Source: Pseudomonas sp. StFLB209 (GTDB lineage Bacteria > Pseudomonadota > Gammaproteobacteria > Pseudomonadales > Pseudomonadaceae). Taken from it: DNA of 64,000 nt. The notes under the pieces are model-generated. The model saw only the letters and a program-made list of their open reading frames with translations, did no database searches and had not been told where the DNA came from. Below, in pieces: positions 18,037-26,266 of this stretch; the first letter of the stretch is position 1; every line of letters begins with the position of its first letter. The translations under genes and the position numbers were made by a program. The stretch spans positions 2,740,001 through 2,804,000 of the forward strand of contig NZ_AP014637.1 in NCBI RefSeq assembly GCF_000829415.1. The letters are read 5' to 3'.

Positions 18037-19287
18037 TCACGCCTTGCGGCTGGCACCTTCGGCCTGTTTGGCGTTGAGGATCGCGGTGTATTCGCCGGGG
18101 TCGATGCCGTTGAGGTAGTAGTTGCCTACGTGGTGCAGGCGCCAGCGGATCGGGTCGTGGGTGGTGTGCACCCGGGCGTTGCGCCAGAAGCGGTCGAGGT
18201 TCCATTTGCTCAGGGTGGAGCTTGCGCCGAGCAGCGAGAAGATGTCGCTGGAGATCTTTAGCGAAGCACCGTCGGAATGGGCGCGGGCGGTGGCCACCGA
18301 AAGAATCAGCTCGTCTTGCAGCTCTTTGTTGTCCGGGTCCAGGTTGTGGCGGTCGAACACCTGCGCCGCTTCACGCAGCAGCGATTCGGCGGCGCGCAGC
18401 GCCACGGCGTACTCACCGATCTGCTTGATGATGTGCGGCTCTTCATTGGCGCGCTCGACATTGCTTTCCACCCAGGGCCGGGCGTGGTTTTTCAGGTAAT
18501 CCACGGCGGCGTTGAGGGCGCCGGAGGCAATACCGGTGTCGATGGCGGCGTGAAGAATTTGCGGGAAGGTCAGGCCGGTGCGTTTCATCGGCCCTTCGCG
18601 ACGGGCAATGAAGTCTTCGTCGAGCACGATATTGTCGAAGATCACCGTGCCGCTGACCGAGTTGTTCTGGCCGAACGCTTCCCAGTCATCGACCAGGGTC
18701 AGGCCGGGGGTGTTGCGATTGAGCAGCACCCCGGCGCCGCCGGTGTCTGAGGCGGCGGTCAGCGAGATCCACTCGGCCAGGTAGGAGCCGGTGGAGTAGA
18801 ACTTGCTGCCATTGAGCACCAGCTTGCCGTCTTCGCGGCGTTCGACCCGGGTCTTGAGGGCGAACTTGTTCTTGCCACCCACTTCAGCCAGGGCATTGCC
18901 AAAGCGCTTGCCGGCCAGCACGTCGGCGATCAGCCGGTCGCGCACCGCCGGGCTGTAGCCGGTGAAGATGCCGCGCAGCATCACGTTATGAATCTGCAGC
19001 AACTGACCAACGCCGCCGTCGGCCACTGAAATCAGCCGCACGGTCTCGACAATGGTCTGCACCGAGGCGCCCAGGCCACCGAATTCCTTGGGTACCCCAA
19101 TCGCGGTCAGGCCGCTTTGCGAGAGCAACTCGGCCTGGCGCCAGGGCAGGCTGTTGTTATTGGCCGGGTCGGCAGCCAGCCGGGCAATTTCCACCGCCAC
19201 TTCACGGGCGGTGGCGATGGCCTGTTCTTCACTGTGCAGGCGCTGGGCGGGCGCTTCGGTTGGCTGGGTGTTGTGCGGCGTACTCAT
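18037..19287 (-). CDS. SfnB/DszC-family flavin-dependent sulfur acquisition oxidoreductase
   Basis: 416 residues with the acyl-CoA dehydrogenase fold: N-terminal helices (EEQAIATAREVAVEIARLA), the block LTAIGVPKEFGGLGAS, the mid beta-domain (GKLVLNGSKFYSTGS, VDDWEAFGQNNSVSGTVIFDN) and a C-terminal helical domain ending near THDPIRWRLHHVGNYYLNG. The HTTHDP segment is shared with SfnB and DszC, which use FMNH2 and O2 to oxidise sulfur compounds rather than dehydrogenating acyl-CoA. The start at 19287 (AAGGTGAAGCC before ATG) gives the family's usual length. It is divergent from the DszB-like gene at 19652 and carries its own sigma54 promoter at 19351-19365. The electron donor reductase is not adjacent. 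Confidence 0.88.
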   Translation of the reverse strand: MSTPHNTQPTEAPAQRLHSEEQAIATAREVAVEIARLAADPANNNSLPWRQAELLSQSGLTAIGVPKEFGGLGASVQTIVETVRLISVADGGVGQLLQIHNVMLRGIFTGYSPAVRDRLIADVLAGKRFGNALAEVGGKNKFALKTRVERREDGKLVLNGSKFYSTGSYLAEWISLTAASDTGGAGVLLNRNTPGLTLVDDWEAFGQNNSVSGTVIFDNIVLDEDFIARREGPMKRTGLTFPQILHAAIDTGIASGALNAAVDYLKNHARPWVESNVERANEEPHIIKQIGEYAVALRAAESLLREAAQVFDRHNLDPDNKELQDELILSVATARAHSDGASLKISSDIFSLLGASSTLSKWNLDRFWRNARVHTTHDPIRWRLHHVGNYYLNGIDPGEYTAILNAKQAEGASRKA

Positions 19288-19350
19288 GGCTTCACCTTGA
19301 TTGCTGATACCTGGGTGTCCCTGCATGCACAGGGCCTTTTCAGGGCTTGA

Positions 19351-19365
19351 GCAAGTTCTGCGCCA
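19351..19365 (-). promoter_or_regulatory. sigma54 -24/-12 promoter for the SfnB-like gene
   Basis: The minus strand reads TGGCGCAGAACTTGC: GG and GC correctly spaced and a full TTGC, with one mismatch in TGGCAC. The predicted start is near 19340, about 50 nt before the ATG at 19287. Confidence 0.7.
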
Positions 19366-19439
19366 GTGTCCGGCAAGATTCTCAAGGCCTTGTATTTCGC
19401 GGCTTTCAGGCCGGCAGGCGGTGAGCTTCAGGCAGGGGT

Positions 19440-19487
19440 GTTGCTGAATCAGCAACTGTCTGCAGTGGATTGCTGCTGGGCCAGCAG
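19440..19487. promoter_or_regulatory. Pair of palindromic activator sites (candidate SfnR enhancer)
   Basis: GTTGCTGAATCAGCAAC (19440-19456, 7-3-7 palindrome) and CTGCTGGGCCAGCAG (19473-19487, 6-3-6 palindrome). Their centres are 32 nt apart, about three helical turns, and 80-125 nt from both sigma54 promoters. The same palindrome precedes the sfnR-like gene at 36462-36476. Confidence 0.55.
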
Positions 19488-19580
19488 TCGCTGCGCAGTG
19501 CTGCTGGAAGATCAGCAAGAAAACCCTTGCCAGTCGCTGGTTTTCAATTTTTATCTATATAAATCAATAGGTTGAATATT

Positions 19581-19595
19581 TGGCATGAGCGTTGC
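19581..19595 (+). promoter_or_regulatory. sigma54 -24/-12 promoter for the DszB-aldolase-LLM-ABC operon
   Basis: TGGCATGAGCGTTGC matches the consensus TGGCAC-N5-TTGC at every position but one. The predicted start is about 19607, about 45 nt before the ATG at 19652. Confidence 0.75.
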
Positions 19596-19651
19596 GTTAG
19601 CACAGTCATAGGCCGGCCCTCCTGGCCCTGACCGACTGTCTGGAGCGACTC

Positions 19652-20704
19652 ATGAGTCAAGCTGCAACGGCTTCACCCCTGGCACCTGCTGCCCTGGAGC
19701 AAATCTGGTTTACCCGCTGCCCGGTGCCGACCGCCTCGGGCCTGGCGTTTCAACTGGGCTGGCTGAGCGAAGAATTCGCCGCCGATGGCCTGCCGGTTTC
19801 GACCTTGCAGGAGGCCCGTCAGCTGGGCCGTCACCACTACGATCATGAACTGCCCGGGCTGTTTCGCGAGGGCGGCAACGTCCCGGCGCTGGCGGCGCGG
19901 GCTGCCGGTGCGCCGAGCCGCTTGATCGGCCTGACCTGGATCGAGGAGTGGCAGACCATCCTGGTGCGTCCCGACTCCGGCATCCGCAGCCCGCAGGATC
20001 TCAAAGGCAAACGCCTGGCCCTGCCGGCCTGGGGCGACAGCCGCCCGGGCAGTATTGCCCGGGCCATGAGCCTGCACGGCTACAAAGGCGCATTGGCGGT
20101 GGCCGGGCTGGGCTTCGACGATGTCGAGCTGGTCGAGGTCGCGCTGCAATCGCAGCAGGATGCACCGAATCCGCAACTGGGCCTGCAACGCCTGTGGTCG
20201 GGCCTGGATTACCTGGTGCGCGGTGAGGTCGATGCGGTGTACGTCAAAGGCGCTTCGGCGGCCGATGCCGCGCAGCGTCTGGGCCTGGTGGTGGGCATCG
20301 ACCTGGACCTGCTGGCTGACCCGCGCCACCGCATCAACAACGGCACGCCACGGCCGATCACCGTGCACCAGAGCCTGCTCGACGATCACTTTGACGTGGT
20401 GGTGCGGTTTCTGGCCCAGACCCTGCGCGCCGCCGAATGGGCCGCCGGTAACCGCCAAGCGCTGAACCGCATTCTTGAAGAAGAAACCAGGGCCGGCAGC
20501 GCCGGTGTGGCCGCTGCCTATCGCGGCGACTTCCATACCACCCTGGCCCCGGACCTGTCCGCCCAGCGTCTGGAATTTCTCGATACCCAGAAAAAGTTTC
20601 TGCACCTGCACGGCTTTCTCGAACGCGACTTCGATATCGCCGCCTGGGTCGATCACGCCCCTCTGCAAGCCGCCCATGAACTGCTGGCCAAGCGCCGCGC
20701 CTGA
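19652..20704 (+). CDS. DszB-like desulfinase homologue
   Basis: 350 residues, cytoplasmic, third DszB-like paralogue of the window and the most diverged. WFTRCPVPTASG contains Cys23 (DszB Cys27 equivalent), His62 lies in RHHYDHELP and Arg72 in FREGGNVP, preserving the ten-residue His-Arg spacing. The second lobe has GKRLALPAWGDSR, DDVELVEV and EVDAVYVKGASA. It should hydrolyse an aryl- or alkyl-sulfinate to sulfite plus the desulfonated product. TGGAG lies seven nt before the ATG. First gene of a plus-strand operon running through the class II aldolase-fold gene, an FMN monooxygenase and the ABC importer, led by a sigma54 promoter. Confidence 0.83.
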   Translation: MSQAATASPLAPAALEQIWFTRCPVPTASGLAFQLGWLSEEFAADGLPVSTLQEARQLGRHHYDHELPGLFREGGNVPALAARAAGAPSRLIGLTWIEEWQTILVRPDSGIRSPQDLKGKRLALPAWGDSRPGSIARAMSLHGYKGALAVAGLGFDDVELVEVALQSQQDAPNPQLGLQRLWSGLDYLVRGEVDAVYVKGASAADAAQRLGLVVGIDLDLLADPRHRINNGTPRPITVHQSLLDDHFDVVVRFLAQTLRAAEWAAGNRQALNRILEEETRAGSAGVAAAYRGDFHTTLAPDLSAQRLEFLDTQKKFLHLHGFLERDFDIAAWVDHAPLQAAHELLAKRRA

Positions 20705-20718
20705 ACAGGAATTTCAAC

Positions 20719-21459
20719 ATGACCGCTACCATTGCTGAACGCAGCCTGAGCACCGAACAACAGGCTTTTGTCGACAACCTGCTGGTCGAGGCCGACCAGG
20801 CCTTCACCGTGTTCCGTGAAACCAACACCATCACCGCCAACGGCACGGTCGGTTTTGTCGAGCGTATTCCCGGCACCGAGCTGCTGGTGTCGGTCAACTA
20901 CCCAGGCCCGTGGAACTACCGCAAACCGCTGACTGCCACGGTCACTGACTTCGACGGCAATGTCTGGTCGGGCAAGGGCCGTGGTGGCGCCGGGCGCTAC
21001 ACCAAGCTGTTTCAGCAGCACGCTGAGGTCACCACCATCTCCCACGTGCATTCGCCGTACCTCGGCGCCTGGGCGCAGACCCAGCGCAGCTTGCCGTTCA
21101 ACTACGTGCCGGTGCAGCGCTTCCAGCTGGCCCGTGAACTGCCGGTGTACGTCGACCGCCGCCAGCAGGAAGTCGACTTCATTCTCGACAGCATCAAGGC
21201 CAACCCTTTCACCCCGGCGATTCTCGAAGCCAACGGCGGCGCCACGGTGTGGGGCAAGAAGGGCCTGCGCGATCTGGCCGAATTCATCGTGCTGCTGGAG
21301 GAAGGCGCACAGATTCAGTTGCTCGCTGAATCCATCGGCGGCTCCCGCGCCTTCGGCCCCGGAGTTCTGACCCAGCAATGGAAAATGAGCGGCCTGTACG
21401 AGCAGGCGCAGGGTCTGGGCCTGGTGCCTGCCATCGACCGCCGCCCTGAACAGCAATAA
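20719..21459 (+). CDS. Class II aldolase/adducin-fold protein
   Basis: 246 residues. The metal-site motif SHVHSPY (His109, His111) preceded by GRYTKLFQQHAEV is that of the class II aldolase/adducin family (fuculose-phosphate aldolase fold), which usually binds zinc and cleaves or decarboxylates hydroxy-carbonyl compounds. A good ribosome site (AGGAATTTCAAC) precedes the ATG. It sits between a DszB-like gene and an FMN monooxygenase gene with 14- and 12-nt gaps, so it is likely to process the carbon skeleton or an aldehyde left after C-S cleavage. The substrate is not known to me, and other decarboxylase or epimerase activities of this fold are possible. Confidence 0.8.
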   Translation: MTATIAERSLSTEQQAFVDNLLVEADQAFTVFRETNTITANGTVGFVERIPGTELLVSVNYPGPWNYRKPLTATVTDFDGNVWSGKGRGGAGRYTKLFQQHAEVTTISHVHSPYLGAWAQTQRSLPFNYVPVQRFQLARELPVYVDRRQQEVDFILDSIKANPFTPAILEANGGATVWGKKGLRDLAEFIVLLEEGAQIQLLAESIGGSRAFGPGVLTQQWKMSGLYEQAQGLGLVPAIDRRPEQQ

Positions 21460-21471
21460 GGATCAAACAGC

Positions 21472-22653
21472 ATGGCCGTGAAAATTCTCTGGTACCTCAC
21501 CACACCTGACGGGCCTTACCCATGGGAGCCCGAGGGCCGCTGGAACACCGACTTCGAGCACCTCAAGCAACTGGCCGTGGCCAGTGACCGGCTGGGCTAC
21601 TACGGCTCCTTGCTCGGTTCGAGCCCCAACGAAAGCCTGGCCGTCGCTGCTTCGTTGATTGACGCCACCAAACGCCTGCGCTTTCTGGTGGCCCAGCATC
21701 CGGGCGAGCTGTCGCCTGCGGTGCTGGCCAAGTGGGCGCTGACCTTCGATCAGTTCTCCAATGGCCGCCTGCTGTTCAACGTGGTCAATGGCAATGATGC
21801 TGGCCTGGCAACCCTGGGCGTGCATTACCCGCACGATGAGCGCTATGACTTCAGCCTCGAATACTGGAAGGCCTTCAAGAGTATTTATGCCGGCGAAACC
21901 GACGGCTTTGACGGCAACTACGTCAAGCTGGCGCCGCGCCCGGCAGGCGCTGCCGGGCACCCGTTGGGCGGCTGGCATGCACCGCTGCAAAAACCGGGCA
22001 TCCCACTGTGGGGCGCCGGCACTTCCGGCCCTGGCGTGGCGCATTCGGTGCAGCTGCTCGATGTGTACCTGAGCTTTGCCAACACCCCACCGAAACTCGG
22101 CGAGAAATTCCGCCGGGTAGCCGCCGAGGCGGCGAAGATCGGCCGCGAACTGACCTTTGGTACGCGCCTGCAGATCATCGTCCGCGAGACCGAAGAAGAA
22201 GCCTGGGCGCATGCCGAGAAGCTGCTGCAACGCACCTCGCTGCAGACTGCGCTCAACGCTGTGCAGCGCCAGTTGCCGCCGGGTGAAACCCTGCAGACCT
22301 TCCACAGTGAAGACCCGCAGATCCAGCGCAATATCGAGACCCTGCGCAGCGGCAAACTGCCCAAGGCCCGTGATCTGGAAATCTACCCCAACGTCTGGGT
22401 CGGCCCGAGCCTGTTCGGTTTCAACATTCTTGGCCCTGCGGCCGGCACTTATCTGGTCGGCAGCGCCGAGCAGGTGGCCGAGCGCATCCGCGAATACGAA
22501 AGCCAGGGCACCTCGGCGTTCATCCTCTCGGGCTTCCCGCTGATCGACGAAGCCCATCGGGTCGCCGACCTGCTGTTGCCGTTGCTGGAGCTGGATCACG
22601 GCTTCGAGGTGCCGTCGCTGGGCGTCGCCCGACGCACCACTGAACCCGCGTAA
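21472..22653 (+). CDS. SsuD-like FMNH2-dependent monooxygenase (LLM class)
   Basis: 393 residues with the luciferase-like fold: ILWYLTTPDGPYPWEPEGRW at the N-terminus, then FEHLKQLAVASDRLGYYGSLLG, RFLVAQHPGELSP, NGRLLFNVVNGND with DERYDFSLEYWKAFK, and YLVGSAEQVAERIREYESQG at the C-terminus. The layout is that of alkanesulfonate monooxygenases. AAGGATCAAACAGC precedes the ATG. Third gene of the sigma54 operon that starts with a DszB-like gene, so it probably supplies the sulfinate or sulfite-releasing step. A REP sequence (about 22662-22686) separates it from the ABC importer genes. Confidence 0.87.
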   Translation: MAVKILWYLTTPDGPYPWEPEGRWNTDFEHLKQLAVASDRLGYYGSLLGSSPNESLAVAASLIDATKRLRFLVAQHPGELSPAVLAKWALTFDQFSNGRLLFNVVNGNDAGLATLGVHYPHDERYDFSLEYWKAFKSIYAGETDGFDGNYVKLAPRPAGAAGHPLGGWHAPLQKPGIPLWGAGTSGPGVAHSVQLLDVYLSFANTPPKLGEKFRRVAAEAAKIGRELTFGTRLQIIVRETEEEAWAHAEKLLQRTSLQTALNAVQRQLPPGETLQTFHSEDPQIQRNIETLRSGKLPKARDLEIYPNVWVGPSLFGFNILGPAAGTYLVGSAEQVAERIREYESQGTSAFILSGFPLIDEAHRVADLLLPLLELDHGFEVPSLGVARRTTEPA

Positions 22654-22661
22654 TAACCACG

Positions 22662-22684
22662 TAGGAGCGGCTTTAGCCGCGAAT
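22662..22684. repeat. Single REP sequence
   Basis: GTAGGAGCGGCTTTAGCCGC followed by GAA, the standard Pseudomonas REP unit, inside the operon between the monooxygenase and binding-protein genes. It may partly insulate or stabilise the two parts of the message. Confidence 0.75.
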
Positions 22685-22736
22685 GGCCGGGCCAAGGTTC
22701 CTTATTGAAGTTTCACCGTTTGCAGATGGAGTCAGC

Positions 22737-24323
22737 ATGAGTCACGAATTTTCCCGCCGTATCTTTCTCGGCAACAGCCTGATGGCCGGTGGCGGCCTGC
22801 TGCTCGGTGGCCTGCTGGGCGGTTGCGACAACGGCAGCAAGGCCGGCGCGGCAGCGTCTGCCCAGGCCGGTGCCGCCGCTGCGCTGACTCCGGTGCGGGG
22901 CGGTCGGCTGCGGGTCGGCATCATTGATGGCGACCAGGCCGGCAACCTCGACGCTCACAAGCCGCTGGGCGGCGGGATCATTCGTGGCTGGGCGCTGTAC
23001 AGCAAGTTCTGGGAGTGGAACCCGGATGTCAGCACCCGCCTGGCCCTGGCCGAATTCGCCGAACCGAATGCCGACGCCAGTGCCTGGACCATCCGCCTCA
23101 AGCAAGGCCTGGAGTTCCACCACGGCAAGACCATCACGGCTGACGATGCGCTGTTTTCGATCCTGCGCCTGACCGATCCAAAACTGGCCTCACCGTTTGC
23201 CGGGCTGGTGGGCAGCATCGACCGCAACGCGTTGCGCAAACTCGATGAGCGCACCATCGAGATCCGCTTCAAGCAGGGCCAGAGCTTTTTCCCGCTGGAC
23301 GAAACCCTGATCAGCTTCGGCGGCATCGTGCCCACCGATTACGACCCGGTGACCAACCCGGTGGGTAGCGGCCCCTACAAGCTCAAGAGCTTCATCCCCG
23401 GCCAGCGTTCGCTGTACACCCGTTTCGAGAACTACTACAAACCCAACCAGCCGTACGCCGACGAGCTGGAAATCATCGAGTTCAAAGACCAGGTCTCGCG
23501 CCTGGCCGCATTGCGGGCCGGGCAGATCGACGTCGCCAGCGGCGTGACCGCCGAGCACACGGCAACCATCAAGGCTGACTCACGGCTGCGCCTGTACGCC
23601 TCGCCGACCACCTCGTTCAGTGGCTTCAACCTCAACGTGGCCAAGGCGCCCTTCGACGACCCGCGGGTGCGTGAGGCCTTCCGCCTGCTGGCCGACCGTG
23701 AAGAGTTGGTGGCTCGCGCCCTGAACGGTTTTGGCCGGGTCGGTAACGACCTGTATTCGCCGCACGACCCGACCTTCAACCATGCCATCGCCCAGCGTAA
23801 ATACGATCTGGAGCGGGCCAAGGCACTGTTGCGCGAAGCCGGCCAGGAGAACCTGCGTGTCGAATTCACCACCCCGCCAGGCGGCACCGCCAACGCAGCG
23901 CTGGTGTTCGCCCAGCAGGCCAAGAAGGCCGGCGTCGAGATCAAGGTCACCCAGGTCGACAACTCGGTATTCAACGGCCCGCAACGCGACAACTGGGTGA
24001 TGTCGCCGGCCTCGACCCCGGCGCGTGGCTTTCTGGCCACCGCGCTGCACAACGAGGCGCCGACCGCGATCTACAACCGCAGCAACTTCCACGATCCGCG
24101 TTTCGACGAACTGTTCCTCCAGGCCCTGGCCCAGCCTGACCTGGAGAAACGCAAGGTGCTGGTCCATGAGGCTCAGCGTATCCAGCACGAGCGCGGCTCG
24201 CTGCTGATCTGGGGCTTTGCCGATATCCTCGATGCGGCGTCGGCCAGGGTTGGCGGCCTGACGCCGGAACAGACCACCTTCGCCTCCTGGCGCTTTGACA
24301 GCCTGTGGTTGAACCATGCCTGA
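22737..24323 (+). CDS. ABC importer substrate-binding protein, Tat-type lipoprotein
   Basis: 528 residues of the extracellular solute-binding protein family 5 (peptide/nickel/opine type). The N-terminus has a twin-arginine motif (SRRIFLG) and then a lipobox LLGGC, so it should be exported folded by Tat and anchored as a lipoprotein. Family blocks: LEFHHGKTITADDALFSILR, NPVGSGPYKLKSF, LAALRAGQIDVASG and FDDPRVREAFRLLADREELV. GGAG lies five nt before the ATG at 22737, which is preferred over an earlier frame start without a site. Its stop overlaps the permease gene by 8 nt. A second, closely similar binding protein is encoded at 32149-33720. Organosulfur ligand inferred from context. Confidence 0.88.
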   Translation: MSHEFSRRIFLGNSLMAGGGLLLGGLLGGCDNGSKAGAAASAQAGAAAALTPVRGGRLRVGIIDGDQAGNLDAHKPLGGGIIRGWALYSKFWEWNPDVSTRLALAEFAEPNADASAWTIRLKQGLEFHHGKTITADDALFSILRLTDPKLASPFAGLVGSIDRNALRKLDERTIEIRFKQGQSFFPLDETLISFGGIVPTDYDPVTNPVGSGPYKLKSFIPGQRSLYTRFENYYKPNQPYADELEIIEFKDQVSRLAALRAGQIDVASGVTAEHTATIKADSRLRLYASPTTSFSGFNLNVAKAPFDDPRVREAFRLLADREELVARALNGFGRVGNDLYSPHDPTFNHAIAQRKYDLERAKALLREAGQENLRVEFTTPPGGTANAALVFAQQAKKAGVEIKVTQVDNSVFNGPQRDNWVMSPASTPARGFLATALHNEAPTAIYNRSNFHDPRFDELFLQALAQPDLEKRKVLVHEAQRIQHERGSLLIWGFADILDAASARVGGLTPEQTTFASWRFDSLWLNHA

Positions 24324-25407
24324 CTCTTCTTCTGTACCGGGTTATTCAACGCCAGCACAGCGGCGTTTTCAGGCGCCGGCCTGGCTGTCATGGTTTGTCG
24401 GCCGGCTGGGCTATGGCCTGCTGACCGCCTGGGTCATCAGCCTGGTGGTGTTCATCGCCACCCAGGCGCTGCCGTCTGACCCGGCACGGGTGATTCTCGG
24501 CCCTGATGCGCCGCTGGAAAGCGTGCTGACCCTGCGCCAGCAACTGGGCCTGGACCAGCCGATTCTGCTGCAGTACTGGCACTGGTTGCTGCGCACCCTG
24601 AGCGCTGATCTGGGCACCTCGCTGGACTCCCAGGCGCAGGTCAGCACCATCCTGTTCAGCCGTTTCGGCAACACCCTGGCGCTGTTGCTTGGGGTCTTGC
24701 TGACCGCCGTACCGCTGGCCCTGGCCCTTGGCGTGACCCTGGCGTTGCGCCGCGACAGCCGTCTGGACCGCTGGGCGCTGTCGCTGCTGATCTACCTCAA
24801 GGCCACGCCGGGCTTTCTGCTGGCCATCGCCCTGGTGCTGCTGTTTTCGATGCCGCACTTCGACTGGCTGCCGGCGGTATCGCTGCTCGACCCGGACCAA
24901 GGCCTGCTTGCGCAACTGCACTTTCTGGTGCTGCCGATTTTTGCCCTGTCGCTGTCGGCGCTGCCGTATCTGACCCGCATGGTACGTGCTTCGATGATTG
25001 AGGCGCTGGAGTCCGACTACGTGATCGCTGCCCGCCTGCGCGGGGTGCCGGAGCGCCGTATCGTCTGGCTGCACACATTGCCCAATGCGCTGATCCCGGC
25101 CATCCAGGGCGTGGCGCTGACCCTGCGCACGCTGATCGGCGGCGCGCTGCTGGCTGAAGTGATTTTCAGCTATCCCGGCATTGGCACCACTCTGAATTCG
25201 GCGATCCAGATGCGCGACCTGCCGTTGATTCAGGCAGCGGTGCTGGTCACCACCCTGGGCGTGGTGCTGGTCAACCTGCTGGCCGACCTGCTCACCGTCT
25301 TGCTGACCCCGAAACTGCGCACTGCCCGCAAGGTGCACATGATCAACCGTAACCGCCGGGGCATCCGCCCCTGGTGGCGTCGCACCCCGGCCCGCCAGGC
25401 CGGTTGA
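24316..25407 (+). CDS. ABC importer permease, DppB type
   Basis: 363 residues. Six predicted membrane spans, the first at about 34-55 (LLTAWVISLVVFIATQALP). The N-terminal GPDAPLESVLTLRQQLGLDQPILLQYWHWL segment is characteristic of DppB/OppB proteins, and the EAA loop is EALESDYVIAARLRGVPERRIVWLHTLPNALIP. Inner-membrane subunit of the importer with 25418-26266. The start overlaps the binding-protein gene by 8 nt. The C-terminus is extended by a basic tail (RNRRGIRPWWRRTPARQ) longer than usual. Confidence 0.9.
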   Translation: MPDSSSVPGYSTPAQRRFQAPAWLSWFVGRLGYGLLTAWVISLVVFIATQALPSDPARVILGPDAPLESVLTLRQQLGLDQPILLQYWHWLLRTLSADLGTSLDSQAQVSTILFSRFGNTLALLLGVLLTAVPLALALGVTLALRRDSRLDRWALSLLIYLKATPGFLLAIALVLLFSMPHFDWLPAVSLLDPDQGLLAQLHFLVLPIFALSLSALPYLTRMVRASMIEALESDYVIAARLRGVPERRIVWLHTLPNALIPAIQGVALTLRTLIGGALLAEVIFSYPGIGTTLNSAIQMRDLPLIQAAVLVTTLGVVLVNLLADLLTVLLTPKLRTARKVHMINRNRRGIRPWWRRTPARQAG

Positions 25408-25417
25408 GGAAACCGTT

Positions 25418-26266
25418 ATGAGCACTGCATCCGCTGCTGCCCGCTGGCGCCTGTTATGGCGCGAACCCCAGGTGCGTCGTGGCCTGATCATTACCCTGTT
25501 GATGGTCGTGGTGGCGGTGTTCGGGCCGCTGCTGGCACCCCATGCACCGACCGACATGGTCGGGCCGGTGTACGGCGCACCGAGTAGTGAAGCCTGGCTG
25601 GGCCATGACTTTCTTGGCCATGATGTGCTGTCGCGCCTGCTCGCCGGTGGCCTGTCGGTGCTGTGGATGTCGCTGGCGGCGGCGCTGATTGCCCTGCTGG
25701 TAGGCGTCAGTCTGGGCCTGGCGGCCGGTTTTTCCCGGCGTCGGCTGGACCAGACCATCATGTGGGGCGCGGACATCTCGCTGGCTTTTCCCGACCTGAT
25801 CCTGGTGCTGCTGATTGTCTCGATGCTCGGGCGCCAGCCTTGGCTGATCGTCCTCACCGTGTCGATTGCCTTTATCCCTGGTGTGATCCGCCTGGCGCGT
25901 GGCAGCACCGTGGCGGTGGCCAGCCAGGAGTTCGTCGAGGTGGCGCAGATGATGGGGTACTCCCGGCGGCGGATCCTGTTCAAGGAAATCCTGCCCAACA
26001 TCCTGACGCCACTGCTGGTGCATTTCGGCAACATGCTGACCTGGGGCGTGGGGATCCTCTCGGGCCTGAGTTTTCTCGGTTACGGCGTGGCGCCGCCGGC
26101 GGCCGACTGGGGGTTGATGATCAACGAGAACCAGGCCGGCCTGCTGGTCCAGCCGTGGCCGGTGCTGGCCCCGGCGCTGATGATCGGCATCTTTGCCTAT
26201 GGCACCAACATCCTCGCTGAAGGCATTGGCCGCAGCGCGGCGCGGATCGGGGACAAGCAAGCATGA
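25418..26266 (+). CDS. ABC importer permease, DppC type
   Basis: 282 residues. N-terminal cytoplasmic segment, first span around 25-45, then the DppC/OppC hallmark HDFLGHDVLSRLLAGGLSVLWMSL and the EAA loop FVEVAQMMGYSRRRILFKEILPN, ending with LSFLGYGVAPPAADWGLMINEN. GAGGAAACCGTT precedes the ATG. It pairs with the upstream permease and ends in an ATGA overlap with the ATPase gene. Confidence 0.92.
   Translation: MSTASAAARWRLLWREPQVRRGLIITLLMVVVAVFGPLLAPHAPTDMVGPVYGAPSSEAWLGHDFLGHDVLSRLLAGGLSVLWMSLAAALIALLVGVSLGLAAGFSRRRLDQTIMWGADISLAFPDLILVLLIVSMLGRQPWLIVLTVSIAFIPGVIRLARGSTVAVASQEFVEVAQMMGYSRRRILFKEILPNILTPLLVHFGNMLTWGVGILSGLSFLGYGVAPPAADWGLMINENQAGLLVQPWPVLAPALMIGIFAYGTNILAEGIGRSAARIGDKQA

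Larger units (their letters stand above)
19288..19651. promoter_or_regulatory. Divergent sigma54 control region
   Basis: 364 nt with no gene. It contains two outward-facing sigma54 promoters (19351-19365 minus, 19581-19595 plus). Between them are two perfect palindromes of the form YTGCTG-N3-CAGCAR (19440-19456 and 19473-19487), a third with wider spacing (CTGCTG-N6-CAGCAA, 19501-19518) and an AT-rich tract (19535-19580) suited to IHF. A shared enhancer serving both directions is the simplest reading. Confidence 0.65.

Noticed and set aside
19520..19600. A sigma70 promoter in the AT-rich tract before 19652
   Set aside because: TATA-like hexamers exist but without a spaced -35; the near-perfect -24/-12 element explains the region better.
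24388..26034. 548-codon open frame on the minus strand, antisense to the two permease genes
   Set aside because: Arg/Gln/His-rich low-complexity translation without domains, fully inside two strongly supported permease genes; a typical high-GC antisense artefact.
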